Below the pieces are notes generated by a model. That model was not told where the DNA came from. It saw only the letters and a program-made list of their open reading frames with translations, and did not search any database. Below, piece by piece: positions 1-5,853 of a stretch of 64,000 bases of DNA (positions are counted from its first letter, which is position 1; every line of letters begins with the position of its first letter). The stretch is from Rhabdochlamydiaceae bacterium. GTDB taxonomy: Bacteria; Chlamydiota; Chlamydiia; Chlamydiales; Rhabdochlamydiaceae. The stretch covers positions 1-64,000 of the forward strand of contig JAIELY010000002.1 in NCBI GenBank assembly GCA_019752555.1. Reading direction: 5' to 3'. A program made the translations under genes and the position numbers.

Positions 1-1
1 A

Positions 2-25
2 TACCCTTCCCCATGGGGGAGGGTA
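2..25. repeat. GC-rich inverted repeat at window start
   Basis: An 11-bp stem with a 2-base loop. The arms are 2-12 and 15-25, with one G-T pair. No T run follows on either strand, so it is not an obvious terminator. It lies about 50 bases before a pair of short direct repeats and may be part of an old mobile element or a dispersed repeat; that is inference. Confidence 0.4.
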
Positions 26-70
26 GATTGGCTTGACAAAGAACTAGATATTACCAAAAATACATTAGCA

Positions 71-110
71 AAGTGTTACCTATGTCTATGAATCAAGTGT
101 AACCTATGTC
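71..110. repeat. Two 16-base direct repeats, 24-base period
   Basis: Positions 71-86 and 95-110 carry AAGTGTTACCTATGTC and AAGTGTAACCTATGTC, differing at one base. The rest of the 1-318 stretch has no gene that I can support. Short direct copies like this occur at transposon ends and binding sites, but no transposase is visible in the window. Confidence 0.4.
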
Positions 111-253
111 ACCGATTGGACCCTATTCGTTTAACAATCTGACAACTTTAGGACTCCTTCTAAGAGTATTTTCTTCCTCTGCGATCTCTAGCGGACCTTA
201 AAGTTAGCGGGTGCTAAAAAATATGTTTCCTCATCCTTGATCTTTATTAGATT

Positions 254-278
254 AAAAAAACCCAGACAACGTCTGGGT
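254..278 (-). terminator. Rho-independent terminator of the 319-1011 gene
   Basis: Read on the minus strand this is a perfect 8-bp stem (ACCCAGAC/GTCTGGGT) with a 3-base loop, followed by seven T. It lies 41 bases beyond the stop codon of the minus-strand gene ending at 319. Confidence 0.8.
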
Positions 279-318
279 CTTTCGATTCTAATGCCTTTTC
301 TATTGAACATTCATTCTA

Positions 319-1011
319 TTAACTATTAATGGACAATGAGTTAATTTCTTCATTGATTATTTCTAGATTGGAAACGTCTTGCTGGTAGATTGTTTCATCT
401 TTCATTTCAGGAATCAGCAACTCTTGTTCACAAACATCTAAAAAATGCTCTCTTTCCTCAATAGAGGCTTGCAAACGAGCGCTCGCTTCCTTGGCAGCAC
501 AAAGAAGCTTTGGAGTTTGATTTTCTTTATCTCTTAAACATTCTACTTTCCCAAAAACAAGTCGGGCTTGTCTATCAATGTTGGCGTTGGCGTAATCCTT
601 AATTGATCCAATTAACTCAACGAATGCCGCCTGTAGAGGCATCTGAACCATTGTGAATTGGCTGTACCGCTCTTCAAAAGATCTCACGTCAACAATGCCT
701 TGACTTGCCAAAAAACTCGCTTTTGATGGAGAAGCCTTCATTTGAGCAATGATTTGATTAAACTGATTGGCATCGGACCTCATACGATCAATGACCTGGA
801 CAGTTTTCAAAGTAATCGCTTTTAAATCATTCGCTATTTTAACTTGTTGAGGGTTTCTTTCCAATTTTCCATTTAAATCGTTTATTTCACATGTTAGTTC
901 ATACACTTCTTTAATTAGCTCAAATCTTGCAGAGACCATTTCTCTTGTAATAAATTGATCTGAACCACATGAAGTAGAGGGTGAAATAGAAGAACTAGAT
1001 ACACATGACAT
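319..1011 (-). CDS. Hypothetical protein, helical/coiled-coil
   Basis: A 230-residue protein that I do not recognise. The N-terminus is a Ser/Thr/Pro-rich stretch without a hydrophobic signal. From about residue 25 on it is rich in Glu, Lys, Gln and Ile with long helix-friendly runs, so an alpha-helical or coiled-coil fold is likely. There is no membrane segment. The start is supported by a GGAGG ribosome site 8-9 bases upstream and by a promoter at 1048-1076. A terminator follows at 254-278, so it is a single-gene transcript. A Ser-rich unstructured N-terminus before a helical body is common in chlamydial type III secreted proteins, but that is only suggestive. No function is assigned. Confidence 0.7.
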   Translation of the reverse strand: MSCVSSSSISPSTSCGSDQFITREMVSARFELIKEVYELTCEINDLNGKLERNPQQVKIANDLKAITLKTVQVIDRMRSDANQFNQIIAQMKASPSKASFLASQGIVDVRSFEERYSQFTMVQMPLQAAFVELIGSIKDYANANIDRQARLVFGKVECLRDKENQTPKLLCAAKEASARLQASIEEREHFLDVCEQELLIPEMKDETIYQQDVSNLEIINEEINSLSINS

Positions 1012-1047
1012 ATAAAAACCTCCGATATTATTTTATTATCATTATAT

Positions 1048-1076
1048 ATTATATTAAATAATCATAATTACATCAA
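1048..1076 (-). promoter_or_regulatory. Sigma-70-type promoter of the 319-1011 gene
   Basis: On the minus strand, a -35 box TTGATG (1071-1076) and a perfect -10 box TATAAT (1048-1053) are separated by 17 bases in very AT-rich DNA. The expected transcript start is about 1041, giving a leader of about 30 bases that contains the GGAGG ribosome site. Confidence 0.6.
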
Positions 1077-1099
1077 CATAACAGATAATAATAAATAAA

Positions 1100-1133
1100 A
1101 AAAACCGCAAGCAACTAATGCTAAGTGGTTTTT
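1100..1133. terminator. A/T-flanked hairpin, possible bidirectional terminator
   Basis: AAAAACCGC (1100-1108) pairs with GTGGTTTTT (1125-1133) through one G-U pair, and an inner AGC/GCT can extend the stem. T runs occur on both strands. It lies between the cyclophilin terminator and the promoter of the next minus-strand gene and may insulate them. Confidence 0.4.
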
Positions 1134-1173
1134 GAAGTATCTAATCGAAATATGGAATTGGGAATAAAAAAGA

Positions 1174-1209
1174 AAATGACTGGAATAAATCGCTTATTTC
1201 CAGTCATTT
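1174..1209 (-). terminator. Terminator of the cyclophilin gene
   Basis: A perfect 12-bp inverted repeat (1174-1185 with 1198-1209). On the minus strand it is followed by TTTTCTTTTTT. It lies 23 bases beyond the stop codon at 1232. Confidence 0.75.
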
Positions 1210-1231
1210 ATGCTCAAAAAAAAAACACTAA

Positions 1232-1816
1232 TTACTTAACGATGATTTCAATGCTGTTAATTTTGTCCCCCTGCTCAATCTTCTTCACGACATCAAACCC
1301 AGCTGTCGTTTGACCGAACACAGAATACTCATTATCTAAGTAAGGAATTTTTTCTAAAGTGATGTAAAACTGTGACCCGCTGGACCTTTTCTGAGGATTA
1401 ATCTGATCAGGAAGCCTTGCCCATGCTAATGCACCTTGTGTATGTGACAATGCAATTTCTGCGGGAACGGTATAACCAGGGCCACCTGTTCCATTTCCCT
1501 TTGGGTCTCCGCCTTGGATGACAAAATTGGGGACTACGCGATGAAAAATCAAGCCATTATAAAAGCCGCCTTCTGCCAGTTGGATGAAATTAGTCGCAGA
1601 TAAAGGGGCTGTCTTTGTATTTAGCTCGCAGGTGATGTCTCCTTTCGAGGTATGGATAACTGCCACATAAGTCTTCCCTTCTTGAAAAGACATGGGTTGG
1701 GTAGGTTCGGTAAACGTCATTGGCATTTCTCCTGCATTAAGTGACGAAAAATTGAGAGCAGAACATAAAAGAGTCATTCCGAATAGTATTGCTTTAACAT
1801 TCAATGAATTGTGCAT
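1232..1816 (-). CDS. ppiA: Exported cyclophilin-type peptidyl-prolyl isomerase
   Basis: A 194-residue cyclophilin, an enzyme that speeds cis-trans isomerisation of Xaa-Pro bonds in folding proteins. Residues 1-29 form a signal peptide (hydrophobic run ending SLNAG), so it should act in the periplasm. The cyclophilin core runs from about residue 50 to the end and includes FHRVVPNF at 91-98 with the catalytic Arg93, QGGD at 101-104 and GSQFYIT at 147-153. Its size matches compact bacterial cyclophilins. The start has a CAGGAG site five bases upstream. It is a single-gene unit with its own terminator. The family call is firm; the symbol follows the usual name for exported cyclophilins, and numbering among paralogues is uncertain. 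Confidence 0.93.
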   Translation of the reverse strand: MHNSLNVKAILFGMTLLCSALNFSSLNAGEMPMTFTEPTQPMSFQEGKTYVAVIHTSKGDITCELNTKTAPLSATNFIQLAEGGFYNGLIFHRVVPNFVIQGGDPKGNGTGGPGYTVPAEIALSHTQGALAWARLPDQINPQKRSSGSQFYITLEKIPYLDNEYSVFGQTTAGFDVVKKIEQGDKINSIEIIVK

Positions 1817-1841
1817 AAGTACTCCTGGATATCGCTCAGCT

Positions 1842-1871
1842 TATATATCAATGCGACTTCTAATACCGCAA
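1842..1871 (-). promoter_or_regulatory. Possible promoter of the cyclophilin gene
   Basis: On the minus strand a -35-like TTGCGG (1866-1871) and a -10-like TATATA (1842-1847) are 18 bases apart, about 26 bases before the start codon. The -35 match is poor, so this is tentative. Confidence 0.35.
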
Positions 1872-1943
1872 CAGACGTGCTGGTAAAAATGGAAGCCTCT
1901 TTGTAGTACAGCTTGACAAAAGTTTTTGGTCTGTTCAGCTGTA

Positions 1944-1977
1944 TCAAAGCTCAAACACAAAGAACTTTGTTTACAGA
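1944..1977. repeat. Dispersed intergenic repeat, copy 1
   Basis: This 34-base stretch matches 19184-19217 at 29 of 34 positions. Both copies lie in non-coding DNA. It contains the small palindrome ACAAAG/CTTTGT. The preceding 14 bases at 1911-1924 (GCTTGACAAAAGTT) recur exactly near 8812. The rest of the gap from 1817 to 2146 contains only the cyclophilin promoter and the 2060-2103 palindrome. Confidence 0.45.
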
Positions 1978-2059
1978 TTACTCGTATCTGCTTTTATACC
2001 AGGAGATGGCTCTAGATTCCAGAGAATATTGTCTCAAATGAGAAGATTTTTAAGGGAAT

Positions 2060-2103
2060 GAGACCTCAAGGGCGCGCCGCACAAAACACGCTCTTGAGAT
2101 CTC
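2060..2103. repeat. Large imperfect palindrome downstream of a small gene
   Basis: The 15-base arms at 2060-2074 and 2089-2103 pair at 13 positions, around a 14-base loop. It lies 44 bases downstream of the minus-strand small gene ending at 2147, with no strong T run after it. It may act as a terminator or transcript stabiliser for that gene. Confidence 0.4.
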
Positions 2104-2146
2104 GGTCAGACTTGGGTCAATCTTCGGTGCGCCGTTCAGGAGCTAA

Positions 2147-2281
2147 TTAGCAAGATCCAGGACCTTTTTTCTCATGATGACGGTGCGGTTTTTGCTGGGG
2201 TTGTTCTTTCTGAGGTGCCTGAGAAGGTACTTTGCTAGGATTTGGATTAGTTGGATGCTGGGGTTGTTTATGTTGTTTCAT
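2147..2281 (-). CDS. Small His/Pro/Gln/Lys-rich protein, 44 aa
   Basis: A short reading frame starting MKQHKQPQHP and ending KKGPGSC. The support for translation is a strong ribosome site, AAGGAGAAAC, directly before the ATG, plus a very non-random composition: almost only Pro, Gln, His, Lys, Ser and Asn, with a PHRHHEKK patch near the end. No hydrophobic segment and only one Cys, next to last. It could bind metal or nucleic acid, or be a disordered secreted peptide; none of this is shown. It stands alone between non-coding stretches. I do not recognise a family. Confidence 0.55.
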   Translation of the reverse strand: MKQHKQPQHPTNPNPSKVPSQAPQKEQPQQKPHRHHEKKGPGSC

Positions 2282-2779
2282 TGTTTCTCCTTAAAATAGT
2301 GTTTAATGGCCATAACCAAGGGGTACATCTTACGCGACTTAAATCCTGTGACTAAGGCAGTTTTTTAAGCAAAGAACATCAAGTGAGAGCTCGACCTTAA
2401 ATTGAGATCGATGCTCCCTCTTTTTAACTTGAGTCTCTTAAAAAGGGAGCAATTGCTGCAAAGCAACCACTCCCCTCTATCCAAGAGCTTCTCAAGTCAA
2501 AAAAGGGGAACACCGGTTCTTAAGGTCAAGGAAGGGATCAGGCAGCCCTCTCTCTCCAAACTGCTTTCCGCTCTTAATTATTAATTTAACCAAAATCACA
2601 TATAAAATAAACCCAAATAAAAATGGAAAAAACATAAAATTAACTGCAAATAACTGCAAGACACTGAAATGCAAATCTAATATTTTTTTTCTGGCGTTTT
2701 CTGGCAAAATTTCTTCTTTTCATCTTAAACGAATTGAATTACAAGGAAGGTTGATTGACTTAAAGAGAGAGAGCAAAGT
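2282..2779. other. Gene-poor interval before the permease gene
   Basis: About 500 bases with no gene that I can support; the open frames here are short, start with TTG and lack ribosome sites. It holds an imperfect inverted repeat at 2412-2451 (arms TGCTCCCT..TTTTAA and its complement with a two-base bulge). The last 30 bases provide a purine-rich AGAGAGAG ribosome site for the permease gene. The interval could be decayed coding DNA. Confidence 0.5.
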
Positions 2780-4192
2780 ATGGACAAACCCAAACGAGTG
2801 ATCAGCATCTTTATGTTGGCGATGTTGAACGTCTCCATCATGGCGAGCTTAAGGAATTTACCTCTTGTCGCAGAGCTGGGATTAAGCGCGGTGTTCTTTT
2901 TCTTTACTGTTGCGCTTTTTTTTCTAATTCCTTGCGCCCTTGTTTCCGCAGAGCTTGCAACAGGTTGGCCAAAATCTGGCGGCGTCTATATTTGGGTTAG
3001 GGAAGCTTTGGGAGACAGGTGGGGTTTTTTTGCGATTTGGATCCAATGGGTCCACAACGTAGCCTGGTATCCTGTCATCATGTCGTTTATCGCAGCTACC
3101 CTCGCGTTTGTGATCAATCCAGAGCTAGCTCAGAACAAGTTCTACATTTTGAGCGTCATTCTAATTGGTTACTGGGGAATGACCTTGCTCAATTACCTAG
3201 GAATAAAGACATCGGGCTGGTTCAGTTCGATTGGGGTGATCCTGGGAACGATTGCTCCTGGCATCTTGATTATTGTCCTTGGGATCATGTGGATTCTACA
3301 AGGAAACCCGGTGCATACTCCCCTTACTTGGTCCGCTGCAATTCCCGATTTTCATAAAATCAGCAACTTAGTGTTTCTTGCAGGTCTATTTTTAGCATTC
3401 GCGGGCCTTGAAGTGTCAGCTGCCTATGCGGGCAACGTGCAAAACCCTCAGAAAAACTTTCCTAGGGCAATTATTCTATCCGCTGTGATCACCTTTTCTG
3501 TATTTATGATCGGCTCGCTTGCCATTGCGATTGTCATCCCAAAAGAGCAAATCAGTTTGGTGAGCGGTGTTATGGAAGCATTCCGCGTGTTTTTTAACTA
3601 TTACAACTTAGGATGGATCTTAACACCAATGGCCGTTCTACTGATCATCGGAGCGATCGCTGAGGTCAACTCTTGGATTATCGGACCTGTCAAAGGACTG
3701 CATGAAACATCCATTCACGGCAACCTCCCTCCTTTTTTCCAAAATCTCAATAAACACGGGGTTCCAACGCATCTGCTCTTATTCCAAGCCATCATCGTCT
3801 CAATCACGTCGTGCGTTTTTCTCTTTATGCCCTCTGTAAGCAGCGCCTTTTGGATTTTAACTGCCTTGAGCGCTCAAAGTTATCTAGTGATGTATCTTTT
3901 GATGTTCATTGCAGCAATCCGCTTAAAATATTCCAAACCGCATGTTCCTCGCCCTTACAAAGTCCCTTTTAAACTCAAAGGTGTTTGGCTTTTTTGTTCG
4001 ATGGGAATTTTAGCATGTTTATTTGGAATTGCACTCGGATTTGTCCCCCCGAGCCAACTAGATGTAGGAAGTATTTTATTCTACACCCTCTTTCTAGTGA
4101 TTGGCCTCGGAATCATGTGCGCACTGCCTCTCATCATCCACGAATTCCGCAAACCCCACTGGATGGTGCGTTTGAGCGATTTAAAAAAATAG
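2780..4192 (+). CDS. Amino acid permease, APC superfamily
   Basis: A 470-residue inner-membrane transporter with about 12 hydrophobic helices. It has the APC hallmark near the first helices (ELATGWPKSGGVYIWVREAL, residues about 55-74) and the usual family length. The closest type by eye is the glutamate/GABA antiporter group, which includes the GadC-like transporter of Chlamydia; the substrate cannot be read from the sequence. The start is supported by a purine-rich AGAGAGAG stretch about 8 bases upstream. The next gene, rarA, begins 42 bases after the stop on the same strand. For an intracellular bacterium, amino acid uptake or exchange with the host cytosol is the natural role, but that is inference. 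Confidence 0.88.
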   Translation: MDKPKRVISIFMLAMLNVSIMASLRNLPLVAELGLSAVFFFFTVALFFLIPCALVSAELATGWPKSGGVYIWVREALGDRWGFFAIWIQWVHNVAWYPVIMSFIAATLAFVINPELAQNKFYILSVILIGYWGMTLLNYLGIKTSGWFSSIGVILGTIAPGILIIVLGIMWILQGNPVHTPLTWSAAIPDFHKISNLVFLAGLFLAFAGLEVSAAYAGNVQNPQKNFPRAIILSAVITFSVFMIGSLAIAIVIPKEQISLVSGVMEAFRVFFNYYNLGWILTPMAVLLIIGAIAEVNSWIIGPVKGLHETSIHGNLPPFFQNLNKHGVPTHLLLFQAIIVSITSCVFLFMPSVSSAFWILTALSAQSYLVMYLLMFIAAIRLKYSKPHVPRPYKVPFKLKGVWLFCSMGILACLFGIALGFVPPSQLDVGSILFYTLFLVIGLGIMCALPLIIHEFRKPHWMVRLSDLKK

Positions 4193-4234
4193 ATCCGCTG
4201 TTGTTTTATCTAGAAGAGCCTTAGAATTACCTAT

Positions 4235-5506
4235 ATGTATGCACCTTTATCTGAAAAATTACGCCCGAAATCCCTTTCCGAAGTAGTAGGGCAAGATCAT
4301 TTACTCGGCCAAGAGGGGCTGATCACTCGGATTGTACGCGGAGGTAAACCCCTATCGCTTCTGCTCTTTGGACCTCCGGGATGTGGAAAGACAACACTCG
4401 CACGCCTTTACGCTCAAGCCTTCCGCGCCCGCTTTGTGCCGCTCAGTGCTGTCTTTCATGGAACCTCTGAGCTCAAAAAGCTCATTCAAGAAACGCAGGC
4501 TCACCCTCTTTTTAACCAGCAGCTGATCCTTTTCATTGATGAGATCCACCGTTTTAACAAGGCGCAGCAAGATCTTTTCCTTCCTTTTGTTGAAGATGGG
4601 ACGATTGTTCTAGTGGGCGCTACCACCGAAAATCCCTCTTTTTCCTTAAATAGTGCGCTTCTTTCTCGTTTGCGTGTTTTAACACTGCAACATCTTAACG
4701 AAGAGGCTCTCAAACAAATATTAGCGCGCTTTGAGACCGTTCATTCAAAACTGCCAATCACAGAGGAAGGAAGAGAGTATTTAATCCACCTCGCACAAGG
4801 CGATGGGCGCCATCTTTTAAATCTGATCGAAAATCTCTTTTCGACTGCCCTTCCCGATGAACAGCTCGATCTTGCAAAAATGCAGAACCTCCTTCAAAAA
4901 CGTCCAGCCCTTTATGATAAAACAGGTGAAGGTCATTACAACTTAATTTCCGCTTTGCATAAATCCGTCCGCGGCTCAGATCCCGATGCAGCCCTTTATT
5001 GGCTGGCTAGGATGTTTCAAGGGGGAGAAGATCCTCAATTTCTCTGTAGAAGGATCGTCCGCATGGCGACAGAAGATATTGGGCTTGCAGATCCTCAGGC
5101 AATTCATGTTGCCTTAGATGCCTGGCGTGCTTATGATCAGCTGGGATCTCCCGAAGGAGAACTAGCAATCGCTCAAGCGATCGTCTACCTGGCGCTTTCT
5201 CCTAAAAGCAATGCAATCTACACGGCGTTTAAAACAGCGACTGATCTTGCAAAAAAAACATCACACCTTGCCCCTCCCAAAACAATCCTAAATGCCCCGA
5301 CAGGACTCATGAAAGAGCTTGGGTATGGAAAAGATTACCAATATGATCACGATACTCCTCAAGGCTTTTCAGGGCAGAATTACTTTCCTGATGAGCTCGA
5401 AAGGCCAGAATTTTACGAGCCTGTGGAACGGGGGTTTGAAAGAGAAATGAAAAAACGACTCGAATATTTTTCGAATTTGCGCAAAAAAAAACCCTCTTGC
5501 CCTTAA
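4235..5506 (+). CDS. rarA: Replication-associated recombination ATPase RarA (MgsA)
   Basis: A 423-residue AAA+ ATPase related to clamp-loader subunits and to eukaryotic WRNIP1. It acts at stalled replication forks. Visible motifs are Walker [10 protein letters not shown] at 46-54, Walker [15 protein letters not shown] at about 100-113, and the sensor region [18 protein letters not shown]. The C-terminal tetramerisation part is present ([20 protein letters not shown]). Length fits the family. The last codons (KKKPSCP-stop) overlap, on the opposite strand, the T run and stem of the terminator of the candidate RNA at 5483-5783. The family assignment is secure. Confidence 0.95.
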   Translation: MYAPLSEKLRPKSLSEVVGQDHLLGQEGLITRIVRGGKPLSLLLFGPPGCGKTTLARLYAQAFRARFVPLSAVFHGTSELKKLIQETQAHPLFNQQLILFIDEIHRFNKAQQDLFLPFVEDGTIVLVGATTENPSFSLNSALLSRLRVLTLQHLNEEALKQILARFETVHSKLPITEEGREYLIHLAQGDGRHLLNLIENLFSTALPDEQLDLAKMQNLLQKRPALYDKTGEGHYNLISALHKSVRGSDPDAALYWLARMFQGGEDPQFLCRRIVRMATEDIGLADPQAIHVALDAWRAYDQLGSPEGELAIAQAIVYLALSPKSNAIYTAFKTATDLAKKTSHLAPPKTILNAPTGLMKELGYGKDYQYDHDTPQGFSGQNYFPDELERPEFYEPVERGFEREMKKRLEYFSNLRKKKPSCP

Positions 5507-5546
5507 CCACTTGTTTATTAACGCATAAACAGAGTGAAGCAAGAAG
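5483..5546 (-). terminator. Nested terminator of the candidate RNA
   Basis: On the minus strand CTTCTTGC (5539-5546) pairs with GCAAGAGG (5493-5500), enclosing a second hairpin with CACT/AGTG and GTTTAT/ATAAAC arms. A T run follows at 5483-5490. The T run and the distal arm lie inside the last codons of rarA on the other strand. Confidence 0.65.
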
Positions 5547-5783
5547 GTCAGACAGTTTGTTTTCTCAAGCTGGTGGATAATGGACTGTTAATGAAACACG
5601 ATCCATAATCCTTAACCTCTCTGAGAGGCCTTGGTACCTTGAGAATCTTTCGATGAACACCTCCTTGTTCAGGACCTCTCCAAAGGAGAAAATCTTAAGA
5701 CAAGGCCAGGCATGCGTTCAACAAAGCAAACAGTCTAAACTGGCAGCCGTGAGCCACAATTGGAGAGATCTCATCACCCCTCC
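5483..5783 (-). ncRNA. Candidate structured non-coding RNA, ~300 nt
   Basis: Between rarA and ispG the minus strand reads as a self-contained RNA unit. A promoter lies at 5790-5817. The predicted first base (about 5783) opens a GGAGGG/CTCTCC hairpin. Further hairpins are GCCAG/CTGGC; TGAACA/TGTTCA at 5654-5671 with AGGAGG in its 6-base loop; CCTCT/AGAGG at 5616-5628; and a 10-base stem with one mismatch at 5575-5584 with 5602-5611. It ends in a nested terminator with eight or more T. I do not see the conserved cores of RNase P RNA, tmRNA or SRP RNA. A 6S-like RNA is not excluded, but its single long hairpin is not apparent. A GTG-started frame of 31 codons lies inside but has no proper ribosome spacing. 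Confidence 0.5.
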
Positions 5784-5789
5784 ATCTTT

Positions 5790-5817
5790 AATATAGCATT
5801 ATTCGATTTATTGTAAA
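5790..5817 (-). promoter_or_regulatory. Promoter of the candidate non-coding RNA
   Basis: On the minus strand TTTACA (5812-5817), a 16-base spacer and TATATT (5790-5795). It lies in the 70-base gap after the ispG stop codon and points away from ispG, so the downstream RNA is probably transcribed on its own and not only as an ispG trailer. Confidence 0.6.
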
Positions 5818-5853
5818 ACACAACAAATTAAACACACCGACGCAACAGTTTAA

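Noticed and set aside
1-318. An insertion sequence at the window start
   Set aside because: Only short repeats and one hairpin are visible; no transposase frame or paired terminal repeats can be shown within the window.
2402-2707. Short frames on both strands (60 and 71 codons) before the permease gene
   Set aside because: Both use TTG starts, lack ribosome sites and overlap each other on opposite strands in non-coding DNA with inverted repeats.
5483-5783. Identification of the candidate RNA as RNase P RNA, tmRNA or SRP RNA
   Set aside because: None of their conserved cores (for example GAGGAAAGUC of RNase P, a TFC-arm and CCA end of tmRNA, or the GGAAGCAGCC region of SRP RNA) is present on the minus strand.
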